Below, in pieces: positions 23,975-35,760 of a DNA stretch of 64,000 bases. Below the pieces are notes generated by a model. That model was not told the origin of the DNA. It searched no databases and saw only the letters and a list, made by a program, of their open reading frames with translations. How positions within the stretch are numbered: position 1 is the stretch's first letter; every line of letters starts with the position of its first letter. The stretch is from Acheta domesticus (lineage: Eukaryota; Arthropoda; Insecta; Orthoptera; Gryllidae). A program made the translations under genes and the position numbers. Where the stretch lies: positions 106,171,271 to 106,235,270 of the forward strand of contig JAHLJT010008756.1 in assembly GCA_031308135.1 (NCBI GenBank). The letters are read 5' to 3'.

Positions 23975-24780
23975 TTATATGCCAGAGTTATTGATGTCGC
24001 AAATGGGCTGTAAGATACCTTTATTCAAGATTTCACAATTTTTACATGGCTTTTTCTCTTCGAATTTCTTTTTGTTATTATGTTTATATTCTTTCATATT
24101 TGGAAAACTATTTTGACTTACTAAATGTTCACATTTTCTGATTTCATGCAATAATGCAGTAGAGTTCACGCAATTTTCTTTATCAATTTTATTTTTGACA
24201 AATTAAGGTAATCCTGCTGCTATAAGCAACACTAGGGTCTTTGAATTAATTGCATTGTCCATATCTAGCAATAGCTTTTCTTTCCTCATAGCAAATTCAA
24301 TCAACGAACCTTCTTTATATCTATAATATATAGCATACATATCTGGACCCCATCCTTTGTCTGCAAAGAACTCTAAAAACCTCTCTTTCCATTCAGACCA
24401 TTCAGCTTCTATTGTTAATATTGTGAGGGTTGCTGAGTGCCAATCTGAACAGGACTTGTCCAGGAATAGTCTCAATATTTCAATTTTTGTACTACGTTCA
24501 ATAATATCAAATCTTTTACATTCTTTCTCAAATGTCTCTAGCCATTGGTTAGCATTTGAATGTTTAGATGTAAATTTTTCAATCATAAATTGATCTGTTA
24601 TTTGTTTTAAATTAGGTTGACTTTTCTTTCTTTTCAGTGGATCATACTACATCTGTTTTTATTATTTGTTGTAAATATTTGTCATTAAACCTTATATTAC
24701 CCTCTTCATCAATGTATGTCTGTTCCATTTCATGTGTGAGTGTGATCCACACTGTTCTGTTTTGGCCTCATTGAGTAAAA
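23975..24780 (-). pseudogene. gypsy B Gag-like region
   Basis: The frame 24586-24203 begins MIEKFTSKHSNANQWLETFE and contains FLDKSCSDWHSATL and EWKERFLEFFADKGW, the capsid-type Gag layout seen in arthropod Ty3/gypsy elements. A stop near 24200 separates it from 24169-23975, which carries basic residues and KPCKNCE before running into ILNKGIL, the RT start motif. Gag would form the particle in which reverse transcription occurs. The protease that normally lies between Gag and RT is missing. Confidence 0.65.
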
Positions 24781-25113
24781 CTTTTTCACTGGTCTAAAAA
24801 CATCTGTCCTAGTCAGTTCTGCATGTTGAGTTACTAACCTCATATCCTGTGGCAACTCATAATGTTTATTCTCCTCTGTCATAATGGAGGTAATGGCAGG
24901 AATATTTCTTTTTATTGTCCTTCGGATCCTTCATAAATTGGAATGTGAACTGCAGTCGCCACGGCATTATAATAAAAAATTGTCGTTTTATATGATATTT
25001 GTGTAGTACTAAGCCAAAATGTTTCACTGTAAACAGAGGAAAAGTTTTATTAACTTTTTTATCAACTACATTATTACACAAAACTATAATACTTCACTCT
25101 TACCTATAAAGAG

Positions 25114-25901
25114 CAGTGGCGTAGCGTGACTCGCACGTTTGGGGATGCTCAACATTAACACACAATGTCACTATCAACTACTTCATCTAACAGGCGAATG
25201 CAACACAAGGCAGGTACACTGGAACTACTTCCACGATCTCGATTGCTTACGACGGTGTAGGTGCTTCCCACAAAATCTTCACAGCAGTCAGGACTGCCGA
25301 TGTCTTGAAAGCAAATTGTACAATGGCTCAGCTTTAATTCTTATACGCGAATGGCAATGAGACCACTTGTTAATTTATACATTGCAGACTAAAATAATAT
25401 GTAATCTATGTAAGGGATAATTCAATTTCTTGGATATTAAAGAAGAAATAGTAGACAGGCACTATTTCTACAGTTTGTGCCCATGATCAAGCGGGGACTC
25501 CTGAGTGAGTGTGAGAGAGAGATAATTTACTGACTGCCTGAAGTGTGCTGCACTCCCATGCACAAACGAGCTTCTTTCCGCAGTGGATGCTAGCGTAAAG
25601 CAGTCGGGTTTCTCTGGGCCAGGGGTGAAGAGGGGAGAGGGGAACCTCACCATCTGCGCATGCGTCATTGCTTGTCGCAATCTCGCGGCAGACGCTAGAA
25701 GCATTTTAGCTTCCAAGCAATCACAGGCCAGCTTCAACAACCCGCCGAATTCAATAATAGGAAATCAATTTAAAATTAATACAAAACATGTGTCGCTCAA
25801 CGGACCACTTGTAAGATTATCAATACAGTATTTAGGGTTCTTTATTAATATTATATACGGAGATGCTCAGCATCTCAGCGTCCCCTGACGCTACGCCACT
25901 G
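25114..25901. mobile_element. hAT-type MITE, copy 1 (788 bp)
   Basis: Ends CAGTGGCGTAGCGTGACTCG and, inverted, CAGTGGCGTAGCGTCAGGGG, so the terminal repeat is 14 bp with shared subterminal GATGCTCA/GATGCTGA motifs. Flanking 8-mers ATAAAGAG and GTAAATAG match at 6 of 8 positions, an eroded target duplication. No transposase. The second copy, inverted, is at 33668-34290 and lacks about 165 bp (roughly 25496-25665) present here. Confidence 0.85.
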
Positions 25902-26505
25902 GTAAATAGAGAAACGACAATTTATGCTTATTACTACCGCTTCTCTATTTACTTATTTTAAATACAATATAATAAACTTTCTCTCCATATTCTTTTGTCT
26001 GTCTATCATCGTACTTCGTTTGTCTAAAATACACTAAGAGTTGGAAGCGCGGCATATTCAAATTAAAGAAAATATATTTTCTTTACATGTATTTTATATT
26101 CATTTGATTACAAGATGGAAATGAGAATGGAATTCAAAGAAACACATGTTGTCAATTTTATATTTTTGCAGAAAGTAAGAATGTTACAAAATATGGGAGG
26201 AAACTTGAACTTAATGTGCCAACAATACAGGTGCACTATAATTATATTTTGTTGAAGTTCAGATATAATTCCATTTGCATATCTTCTTATTCTGCCTTTA
26301 TTTTTCAAAATCGTTAAAAAATGATTAAAAATAGTCTAGTTCAAATGGGTCTTCATTTACAGGAAATTTTATTTCACTGGTTTTCTCAAACACTGGTAAT
26401 TCACATTGTTTGTCAATTTCACAGCATTCTAAAGGAAATGAAAACTCTTGAATTTGAGAAGACTAAGCAATAAAATCATTCGCATCATTATTACTCTCCT
26501 GGATA
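25902..26505. other. Intronic stretch, nothing recognised
   Basis: No gene, RNA or defined repeat is supported. Confidence 0.4.
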
Positions 26506-26509
26506 TATA

Positions 26510-27600
26510 GAGGTCATTCAATAAGTTCTTAGAAAATCCAAAATATGGTGCTCATAGTTACGAAAATGAATTATCTGTAAGTAGCACTCCTAAGTAGTCA
26601 GCTCTTTGAGTTTCAGCTGTCTATTCTGCTATTCATCTATCACGTAGTTTCATTGTTGTAGACGATTGAAGTAAACAACTTGTAGTTGTTAATAAAAACG
26701 GATAAAATTGAATTTCAAGCAATGATTAAATACTTGTATTAGAAAGAGTTAATGTTAAAAGAAATCAAAGGTGAGTTGCGTGAAGTTTATGGTACATCTG
26801 CTCCTGTGTTTACAACTGTTTACAATTGGGTGAATGAGATTAAATGTAGTCGGACATCCACAGAAGGTGAACATCGGTCCAGATGCCCTGTAGAAGTGTC
26901 TACCCCCTCAATGATTGACAAAATTCACGATATGGTTTTAAATGATCAACGAATCAAAGTGTGGGAAATAATTGAGACCACAGACATATTGTAAGGCACA
27001 GGCACTTCAATTTAGCACGAGAAATTGGGTATGAAACAAATCTTAGGAAGATGGATGCTGCGTTTGCTGACAGTGGAGAATAAATGCAGCCATATGGTCG
27101 ACTCTCTGAGGCTGTTTTGGCGCATTTCCGTTGCAATCCTGAGGATTTTATGCATAGGTACATCACTTGATGAAACAAGGATATATCACATCATTCCAGA
27201 GACAAAAGAAGAATCAAAACAGTGGATTTTTGAAGGTGAATGGGCTCTGAAGAAGGGGAAGATGGTGAAATCTGCCGGCGAGGTTATGGCCATGGTCTTT
27301 TGGGATGCTCGCGGAATCGTCTACACCGATTACTTGGAAAAGAGAAAAATGATAAGAGTATTATGCGTCATTATTGAACCAGCTGAGCCAAGAAATCAGG
27401 GAAAAACGTCCTCACCTCTAAAGGAAAAAAAATCCTCTTTCATCAAGACGAGGCACAGGTACACACTTGTGCAGTTGGGCTGGTCAAACTTATGGAATTA
27501 AAATTCCAATTATTAAAGCCTTGAAGAAATGGTTTGGCGGACAAAAGTTTGTCTAATGAGGAAGTCATCACCCAAACAAATGCCTATTTTAGGAGCATCA
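26510..27600 (+). pseudogene. mariner transposase relic
   Basis: The 5' end is near GGTCATTCAATAAGTTCTTAG (26514). The coding remnant starts near 26720 and shows the mariner helix-turn-helix and linker (TVYNWVNEIK, EVSTPSMIDKIHDMVLNDQR). The catalytic region follows: DETRIYHIIPETKEESKQW (first Asp, about 27170-27225), then VMAMVFWDARGIVYTDYLEK (second Asp, about 27285-27340). The third Asp region has become a frameshifted HRYTLVQLGWSN. A degraded C-terminus (KVCLMRKSSPKQMPI in a shifted frame) reaches about 27590. No 3' inverted repeat is found, so the right end is truncated. Frameshifts occur near 26995 and after 27440. It is inactive. Confidence 0.85.
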
Positions 27601-28141
27601 GCAGCTAACAGCATGAACACTACTTACAAAGAAAGACATTCTGAACCTAATTGACAGTGCTGGCAAGTATGAATATCCAATCGCTTCGTGGTAAAATTCC
27701 AAATACTTGCGCAAAATAGAAGCACACATTGGCATTTGTCCTGTGACCACCTTAATGATGTGAAAAGGCTTATTCTAGGAGCATATGAACCTCTGAAAGA
27801 TGTTATTGCCTGTCAAAAGAGATAAATGTAGAAGGACGTATGACATATATCCATAGGACACACGCATATAGAACACAGCAGTAAAATGAAGATGACGTAT
27901 CAGATATGTCTGTAAGATCGAAAGTGTTAGCCAACAATTTTGTAACACTGCAAATCAATAATCTGTATGTTGAATTCCTATATTTTTAACATAATATCTC
28001 AATCAGACACACACAAGCTTAAAATCCTTTTGATACGATTTGAAATGTGATATAAAGGTTGATCTCTGATATAAAAGTTGCTTGTCACAATTGCGTGGTG
28101 ATTCCTCTCGAAGGAAATTGTGTGACACCTTTCAACTTCGA
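27601..28141. other. Intronic stretch, nothing recognised
   Basis: No supported gene or repeat. Confidence 0.4.
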
Positions 28142-28305
28142 AGTGAAACCAAACTCTATGAAGTTGAGAATAAGCAATTTCAAATTGGGAACAAACACAT
28201 TCAGATTGGGAACAAGCTCTTTTAAATTGAGACCAAGCCTATGCAAGTCGAGACCATCCACGTACAAATCGAGATGAATCGCCTTCAAATGGAGAAAAAA
28301 CATCT
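28142..28305. repeat. Diverged 21-bp tandem repeat
   Basis: From 28163 at least six units of 21 bp follow each other, each opening TTGGGA/TTGAGA/TCGAGA and ending TTCAAA-like (for example TTGGGAACAAACACATTCAGA at 28184). Earlier bases 28142-28162 look like a further eroded unit. The plus frame reads heptads such as LGTNTFR LGTSSFK LRPSLCK; the minus frame gives Leu-rich heptads. Without start context or homology I do not call a protein. Confidence 0.75.
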
Positions 28306-28989
28306 AACTCCTTCATTTTCAGATCCATGGCATTAAAATGAAGGAAAAAGGAAAGAAAATATAAAACAAGAAAGGAATGTGAATTAGGCATACAATTTAA
28401 TTGAACTGCACAAAACAGGAAAATAACATAGATTAAAGTAATTAGAAAATCAGATCAATTAAATTTAAAGCATCTGGTATGAACTTTAAATATGAGCAAG
28501 GAACTTTGCAGTTATTGACATTTATTGTATTGATATTGTTATTTATATTTTTTCTAACTCGCAGAGCCAAAATATTATTTGAAATACATTTGTTCTTTCT
28601 CTACTGATTAATATATTTGACAACTGCTATGTAACTGCATCGAGTTCCTTTCTTTGTCCTTGCTTTCGCAAAATCAATAAAGTTAGTTTCGTCTATATAA
28701 TATAAGAACATCATCTGCTGATTAACTTAATAACTGCAGAACATATTCACAATGTTTTGTTTTTGTTTCATTGCTTTTAGTTTTCTAGGGCTTTCTTCGA
28801 ATTTCCTTAAGTGTGAATAATAAACCATAAGTGTAAGAAGTGCTTCAGTAAACATTCTGTGGACACAATGATTTCATCATTTTTTTGAAATAAACGTTGA
28901 AGTTTCTTTAGTGTAAGCCTTTAGTGTAAGGATTCTTCTCAATATAATCAATAATAATTAATTCACGATGTTCTTCCATAACTTTCCCC
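28306..28989. other. Intronic stretch, nothing recognised
   Basis: AT-rich, without a supported feature. Confidence 0.4.
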
Positions 28990-30484
28990 TTTTTACTTTC
29001 CCGTATACGTATGTATATACGGAGTAATATATGTAGTATAGGGAAAATTATGTAATGCTGCGGAAAATCGATTTCGAGACTTCAACGGAAATACATGTTT
29101 TGGGGTCCCCTGATACCGAAAAAGTGGGTCTTTTCAAAACGTCCGTCCATCTGTCAGTCTGTGAACAACACTAGTGCGTAAACCATACGTGCAATTTCTT
29201 GCAAAATGGATATTCCCTGGTCGATCTGCATCCACTCGAGGCACCTTGATTTTGAAAAACTTACTTCAAAATTTGAGGGTACTTTACTTGAACCCTTGGA
29301 CATTTTCAAAATTTTCTCTAAAATGGCTCCAAATTTTTTCTTTAAATTTATTGTAAGAATAGAGTAATATACACTTATTAAGGTGACATAGGTCCCATTT
29401 TCATGGTTAACTCTGAATTTTCGAAAATTGCAGATGTTTGAAATTTTTTCCGCGTCTTCCTAGAACTACAAAATTGAAGATAAAGAGATTTTTCCTTCAA
29501 ATAAAATTTGTTGTCCAAAGTTAATTCTTTCATTAAGGTCGTATACATTTTTTTGATAATTTTACTAGTTTTTGTGCAACATTGCATGCAATATTTGACA
29601 TTTTAAAAATGACAAAAAACGAGATTTTGTCGAAAACGGATCAAATTTTTTCTTTAAACTGTTTGTAGGGATAGTGCTAAATGTGCTCTGAGATGACATA
29701 AACGCCATATTGCTCTATTCTTTTGTTTTTTTCAAAAATTGCAAAAATATAATTTTTGTGTCTTGTCTCTCACATTGTTAATATTTACATTAGCGGCGAT
29801 TTGTTGACCTTATTGTACATATGCTTTAAATAATGTCAATTGAAGTTGCTTGAAAATTGAATAGTTTTCTATGAAAACTGCCTTAAAATTCTGCATTTTC
29901 AGAATCGCTCAAATGCCATTTTCTCAAAAGACTTCATATTTTGTGTTCAAACTTTTCGAACAGATAGTGGTATTTGCACTCTTTAATATAGCGTGAAGTT
30001 AATTATGGGGGAATTTTTTTTGTTTTTTCAAAAATTACAAAAATGTAATTTGTTTTAAAGTTCTCTCATATGGTTAAAATGCACATTTCCAGCAATTTGT
30101 AAGCAGTATTGAATTTGTGAGTGTATGTGCTTCAAATGACTTCAATGAAGTTTTTCAAAAACTCAAAATTTTCTGTAAAAATTTGCTTCAAATTTCGCAT
30201 TTATAGTAGCGCTTAAACGCCATTTTCTTGAAAACGACTTCGAATTTTTCAATGAAAATTACCATTTAGGGCAAGGTTTAACTGTTTTTTTTTATATTCT
30301 TAAAATAATAGTTTAGTTCTACTATTAGGAAATTGAAAAATTAATAAAATGTCAAAAAAATATAGTTTGGGCGGCGATAGATGGAAGCTGTCAAGAGTAT
30401 TGGCAAGTCCGAATAGCTAGCCGAGACCCAACGAAACAGAAAACTAATATGGGAAAGTCTGTGCAATTCTATAGCACCACTAGT
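28990..30484 (+). mobile_element. 303-bp-unit family, full-length copy 3
   Basis: Starts TTTTTACTTTCCCGTATACG and ends ATAGCACCACTAGT, then host T. Internal unit starts lie at about 29322, 29625, 29921 and 30222, again roughly 300 bp apart. It shares GGAGTAATATATGTAGTATA and GTTTTGGGGTC near its start with the copy at 51054, so these two form a subfamily distinct from the copy at 4425. Non-coding. It lies in the large Sxl intron, same strand as the gene. Confidence 0.75.
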
Positions 30485-30541
30485 TCCTTCCATTCCATGG
30501 TTTGCTTTCATTTTGATTCTTTACCCACCTGTAAGCAGTAC

Positions 30542-30980
30542 TTTTTTTACTTTCCCGACCTATCCAATGTATTATTATGCACATTTCCAGCAATTTGTAA
30601 ACACTATTGTATTTGTGAGTGTAAGGGCTTCAAATTACTCCAAATGAAGTTTTTCGAAAATTCAAAAATTTTCTGTAAAAAAAAGCTTTTAATTTTGCAT
30701 TTACAGTAGTGCTTAAACACAATTTTCTTAAAAACATCTCCAAATTTTTAAAAGAAAATTGCTATTTAGGACAAGGTTAAACTAGATTTTTAATATTCTT
30801 CAAATAATATTTTTGTTCTACTATTAGTAAACCGAAAAATTAAGAAAATGTCAAAAAAATGTACTTTGGGCCGCAATAGGTGGCAGTTGGCAAATGAATG
30901 TGGCAAGTCTGAATAGCTCCCCGAGACCAAAGGAAATAGAAAACTAATACAGGAAAGTCTGTGCCATTCTGTAGCACCAC
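30542..30980 (+). mobile_element. 303-bp-unit family, internally deleted copy
   Basis: About 15 bp of the 5' end (TTTTTTTACTTTCCCG) are joined to the last 420 bp (from TATTATGCACATTTCCAGCA to GTAGCACCAC). The middle kilobase is absent. It lies only about 57 bp downstream of copy 3. Its final CTAGT is lost or replaced by a T run. Confidence 0.7.
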
Positions 30981-31293
30981 TTTTTTATGCTCTTGATTTA
31001 CATCTGTGTAGATCCAGGATAATTCTAAGATATGTTAAAGTTGGCCATATAAATAAAAAAATTATTTGTCACCTATCATTTAATTTTGAATTTTTGGTTG
31101 GAATCTTAATTTATTGTAGATTGACTTATTATTTTTGTTTTCATTTATGAGTTCAGGGAAAATAATCAATAAGTGAAAGTGTTTGCTGATTTTAAATAAG
31201 CTTCTTTCTCCTTTGTTCTGAGAGCAAGCATACTTTTTGTAATGAGGTGATGCATCTTCAATAATTTGTCTTATGATTGTGAAATATTTACAG

Positions 31294-31407
31294 GAACATT
31301 ACAGAACAATATTTGGAACAATTATTTGGGAAATATGGCACTATTGTTCAGAAGAATTTGTTAAAGGATAAAGTAACTGGCATGCCAAGAGGAGTAGCCT
31401 TTGTCAG
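31294..31407 (+). CDS. Sxl: Sxl exon, middle of RRM2
   Basis: This exon encodes the rest of codon 109 and residues 110-146 plus two bases of 147: NITEQYLEQLFGKYGTIVQK, then LLKDKVTGM and PRGVAFV. It supplies the first helix and most of RNP1 (RGVAFVRY) of RRM2. The acceptor (TGTGAAATATTTACAG) has a poor pyrimidine tract, unusual after a 23-kb intron. The donor is CAG/GTAAGA. Identity to Drosophila Sxl is high through FGKYG and RGVAFVR. The exon itself shows no disruption, in contrast to all transposon genes around it. Confidence 0.93.
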
Positions 31408-31879
31408 GTAAGACAAAAATTGTGTGGTGGCAGTTCCTGTTTTTTTCATTTTTGATTTTTGTTATTTCTGAAAAGTCATTAGAATTTACATCAACTTTTT
31501 AATATGTATGCTAGTATATTATGCTAGGAAGTTGTAATTGCTGGATAAGGGACTACATGTGAGTTATTTTTGGAATGAAACGTTTTTCAAAGGTGTAATA
31601 AGATAAGAACAGATTTCCTTTAAAGTTCATTGAATTATTGAACATTTATCTGAAAACATATCCTAAAAAGTTAACTAAAACATCAACATTTACGTGAAAA
31701 ATTGTGCAAATCTTAATTTTTCTTTTCTTTATGTGTAAATATTTTCAGATTTTGAAAGTTGCTTTTATATCAAAGTTTCATTATTGATTTGAGGAGTGTA
31801 AGTTTTCTATAGAAAGTTTTGTGGAAATTGGAAGACTAGACAGAAATTGTATGTATGGAAAGAAACTTTTATATACTAC
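31408..31879. other. Sxl intron, start: nothing recognised
   Basis: AT-rich intronic sequence. Confidence 0.5.
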
Positions 31880-32399
31880 AAAATGTATTTTTATTTATTT
31901 ATTTGTTTATGGAATATTCCGTTTAATACATGTAATTATAATGCACGAGTACAAGATACACATTTGTTAATGAAGTCACAAAGAGTAAATTTGGGAACAA
32001 TATCTAATTACAAATAAGGTGCTTTCATAGAGCAATTCTCGGATAGTATGTACATAGCTTGAGTAAGTAATGCTGAAAAAATCAATTCTCTTACAATACT
32101 TTTTAGCAGGAGAGGCAATATGATAGAAGGTATCATTCATTTGATAGTTTTCACAGATTTGACAGAAAATAGTAAAGGATTTCGCATCAACACGCGAGGG
32201 ACCCAGAATCCAATATTAGGCAGAAAATCATTACAGTTACTTTTACTGGACAAAATTTTAAATAGAAAGACAAGGATAAAGATTGTTCTTCTATCCCTAA
32301 GATAAGGAATGTTATATAATGAGTAATTATCAGCATAGTCGTGACAAAACCGTGGGATAGGGCATTCTTTGCAAAATGCTAAGTTGCACACAACAACCT

Positions 32400-33640
32400 G
32401 TGTTTGACCTTCTCAAGATAATTTATGGCTTTCCCAGTGAAGGGAGACCAAATCAGACAGGCATACTTGAGAATGGGCCTAATCAGCCAGTTAAGATGAT
32501 GTTTGACTAGGTAGAGTGATCAAAATTGTGATGAGTTTCGCAGGATAAAACCCAAGGATCACAGAGCTTTGTTAATGCGGTCATTGAAATTGAGTTTACT
32601 GTCAAAGATACCTCGAAGGTCTCTGATGTTGTCTACCATAGCCAATTTGCATTGAGTCTATATGGAAAACTAAGTGTCCCGCTTTCTGGAGAAGCTAATG
32701 GTGTAGCACTTGTCATGATGCAATGATATTTTATTCAGAAGGCACCGATAACAGTAATAATTGACAGTAAATGAAGTTGCAACTTGATGGTGTCATCGGT
32801 ATCAATTATCAAACTATAAATCTTAGCATCATCAGCAGAAAGGATAATACTGTGTTTTAAGACTGTAGGGAGATCGTTGATAAACAAGTTGAGATGTAAA
32901 GCGTCCAGGTGAGATCCCTGAGGGATTCCAGATGGTACAAGGTAGGAGTCCATATATGGAATGGATACCATTCAGAGAAACATACTGCATTCTGTTATGC
33001 AAATAAGAATTGATCCCATGAAAGGAGCAGATTACCCAAACCCATCTTAGTTTTTGGATTAAGATCTGGTCAAATGCCCCAACAAAATTCGTATAGATTG
33101 TATCTACTCGAGAGCCATCAACGAGTGAATTAACAATAAACTTTTTAAATATGACCAAGTTTGTACAGATTGACCACCCTCTCTGAATCCATGCTGGGAG
33201 TAGAGTACAGGCTCAAAAGAAGATCTAGATTAATGCTCACTCGTTTTTCAAACGCTTAGGGATGGCATTTAAGGTGGAAATAGAGCGGTAGTTCACATCA
33301 GATTTATCACCTTTTTTTTTATAAACACGGATAATCTTACTCTGAACCCTTTTTTATGAACAGGGATGTCTTCCAAACATTAGGAAAATACTCACATCTG
33401 AGGGATTGATTAAATAGTAAGAATAATGGGCTAGCTATGGCATATTTGCAATGTAACAAAAACAGATTAGGTATGAGATTGGGACCTGGACCCATTCTTG
33501 GATTTTAAGAACCAAGCTTCTCAAAGATATCACTCAACAGTAATTGAAGATTGTCGATGAAAGGGTCCTCGACAACTGAAACTGGAGAAAATGCCGGAAG
33601 GTATGATGTGTTGTTGGAAAATTGAATACTGAAATATTGT
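32400..33640 (-). pseudogene. LINE reverse transcriptase
   Basis: Fragments in several frames: PNLIPNLFLLHCKYAIASPL and FNQSLRCEYFPNVWKTSLF near 33480-33350, a Gly-rich HGFREGGQ-type block near 33180, then SGIPQGSHLDALHLNLFIND and the catalytic SADDAKIYS at 32935-32800. In live relatives the box is (Y/F)ADD, so the aromatic residue is replaced by Ser. Later parts include FEVSLTVNSISMTALTK near 32570. Frameshifts make it non-functional. Confidence 0.75.
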
Positions 33641-33667
33641 GCAAAAATGGATATGGTTCCTTCCAGT

Positions 33668-34290
33668 CAGTGGCGTAGCGTCAGGGGACGCTGAGATGCT
33701 GAGCATCCCCGTCTATAATATTAATCCATAAAGAACCCTAAACACTCTATTAATAATCTTACAAGTGGTCCATTGAGGGAAACATGTTTTGCATTAATTT
33801 TAAACTGATTTCCTATTATTGAATTCGGCGGGTTGTTGAAGCTGGCCTGCGATTGCTTGGAAGCTAAAATGCTTCTAGCGTCTGCCGCAAGATTGTGACA
33901 AGCAATCCCCCGCTTGATCATGGACACAAACTATAGAAATAGTGCCTGTCTACTATTTCTTCTTTAATATCCAAGAAATTGAATTATCCCTTAAATAGAT
34001 TACATATTATTTAAGTCTGTAATGTATAAATTAACAAATGGTCTTATTGCCATTCGCGTATAAGAATTAAAGCTGAGCCATTGTATAATTTGCTTTCAAG
34101 ACATCGGCAGTCCTGACTGCTGTGAAGATTTTGTGGGAAGCACCTACACCATCATAAGCAATCGAGATCGTGGAAGTAGTTCCAGTGTATCTGCCTTGTG
34201 TTGCATTCGCCTGTTAGATGAAGTAGTTGATAGTGACATTGTGTGTTAATGTTGAGCATCCCCAAACGTGCGAGTCACGCTACGCCACTT
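33668..34290. mobile_element. hAT-type MITE, copy 2 (623 bp), perfect TSD
   Basis: An inverted copy of the element at 25114-25901. Left end CAGTGGCGTAGCGTCAGGGG; right end, inverted, AAGTGGCGTAGCGTGACTCG. A perfect 8-bp target duplication CTTCCAGT flanks it (33660-33667 and 34291-34298). It lacks about 165 bp of the interior of copy 1. It was inserted into the LINE between its endonuclease and RT parts and is therefore younger than that LINE copy. Confidence 0.93.
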
Positions 34291-34298
34291 CTTCCAGT

Positions 34299-34950
34299 AT
34301 TGCTCAATTCTGTACAGTGAATATTATGAGAGTGCTTATTACATAGGCTATGGTTGTGATTTGTGGTGTAATGTAAATGATTTCAGAAATCATTGATATT
34401 TGAAGATATAGATTCTTCAACTGAAGAAATATAATTATCATAGGAAAGCTTTTGGACTTAACTTTTTCTCTGATGGCAGAAAACCAATGATACGAGTCAA
34501 TCGATTTTGATGATTTATAGTTTATGTAACCTTTTCTTTTCCTGGATGAGATGCGTCAGTTCTGTGTTATTCTGTATTTCAGAAATAAAGTCTGAACACA
34601 ATGAAAATACCTCCTCCTCATTTGTATAGGAGTGAGCATCATGATCTCGACAAAACATAGTAATTATTCGTCTGAAGTTCGTCATCAGAGAAACTGTCGT
34701 TGTGCCATGTCTTGCTCAAGATAATGTCATAGTCAATGACTGTTGAACAGATAGATCTCTGCAAGTGTCCAAGTTTAGTTCGCAAGCCTCAGACATTCTG
34801 GAAATAGACATGAAGTTTGTTAATGGAAGATACTCTGGAATACCCCCGACTTAGTTTTTAGGATCCTGAATGTTCTTTGGGACGACATTTCTGTAAACTA
34901 TTCTCAAATTATTCTTACCGTTCTCAATATGATTTTCCAATTCAGCTCTC
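34299..34950 (-). pseudogene. LINE endonuclease remnant
   Basis: Minus-strand text shows the LINE endonuclease start NVRGLRTKLGHLQRSIC (about 34800-34750), then IDYDIILSKTWHND and a SDDELRTNNYYV-like block toward 34670, in changing frames. Its place between ORF1 and RT fits. Interrupted by stops, and separated from the RT by the MITE. Confidence 0.6.
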
Positions 34951-35190
34951 TATGTATGTAGGTAATTTTGTTGTTTTGGTGTACTATCATTTATAGCAGA
35001 AACACCAAGAGGTTTAAGCTTGCTTTTAAGATTAGTGTCAACATCACTCGAAAAGGGTCACTTTCAAATGAGGGGTGGTGACTGTTCCGACCCTTCCCAA
35101 TTCTCTCTGCTGACACTGCCATAGGAAGGACGGGAATAGAATCAACTTTGGTGTTTTAGACACTTGAGATCATTAGCTTTAGGCTAGGTT

Positions 35191-35706
35191 CTAGTTTTCA
35201 GGCTTGACTGCATAATTGTAGAAGATGACATTTGAGGTTTGTTTACAACTTTCTTCTATTTCCCCAAGCAACTCTTCTTCCAGAGAGCGGGACACAATCG
35301 AGTGATTAACAGCACTTTGAAGGAATTTTTCTCTCTCTGAGAGACTCTCAATTTTCATGTCCTGCTCAGCAATCTGCGAAGTCAGCTCTTCAAATTTGGC
35401 ATCAAAAAAGTCAAACTTGTCCTTTTTTAAATTGGACATATGGTGCTCGAGCACCATATCCAATTTTTTGTATGTAACCATAACACAGCTAGAAGAAAAT
35501 TCTCTGTTAGATAAGGTCTTGGGGCAAGCATAATAGCTCGGATGATATGGTGTTTTACTGACATTCCATTTCATGACTTCAGTGCCAACAGGAAGTTCCT
35601 TTTTGCAATAGCAGCAAAGAGTATTGGAAGATGGTTTTGGAGATCTGACAGATGCATCACTGGAGACTGATTTACTATCATTCTGAAGATTATTGCTCCG
35701 GTCCAT
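35191..35706 (-). pseudogene. LINE ORF1-like protein
   Basis: A 171-codon frame. Residues about 30-60 hold a Cys/His cluster (LCCYCKKELPVGTEVMKW, then YHPSYYAC) like the zinc-binding domain of some insect LINE ORF1 proteins. Residues about 90-150 form a charged, heptad-rich helix (KFDFFDAKFEELTSQIAEQD), probably a coiled coil. It ends SNVIFYNYAVKPEN, where related proteins continue into an RNA-binding region. ORF1 proteins coat the element's RNA. It may be truncated by a stop at 35191. Confidence 0.65.
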
Positions 35707-35760
35707 ACTTGTTCAGAAATTAATATTAGGGAATTTTGAAAATTGATAAGGTAGCCTCAT

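Larger units (their letters stand above)
21560..24780 (-). mobile_element. Ty3/gypsy retrotransposon B, degraded
   Basis: On the minus strand the order is Gag-like (24586-24010), RT (about 23970-23330), RNase H (23325-22750) and integrase with C-terminus (about 22700-21631), as in Ty3/gypsy elements. Many frameshifts are present. No aspartic protease is seen: the Gag end runs straight into the start of RT near 24040. LTRs were not identified. A hAT-type MITE sits just beyond its 5' side. It lies antisense in the large Sxl intron. Confidence 0.8.
31880..35760 (-). mobile_element. Two-ORF LINE, near full length, degraded
   Basis: On the minus strand: an ORF1-like protein (35706-35191), an endonuclease domain (about 34950-34300) and a reverse transcriptase (about 33640-32400). 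A 3' region ends in an AAATAAATAAATAAAAAT tail near 31880. This is the layout of CR1/Jockey-type LINEs. The element carries stops and frameshifts and is split by a hAT-type MITE at 33668-34290. It lies antisense in the last Sxl intron seen. The 5' limit near 35760 is approximate. Confidence 0.8.
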
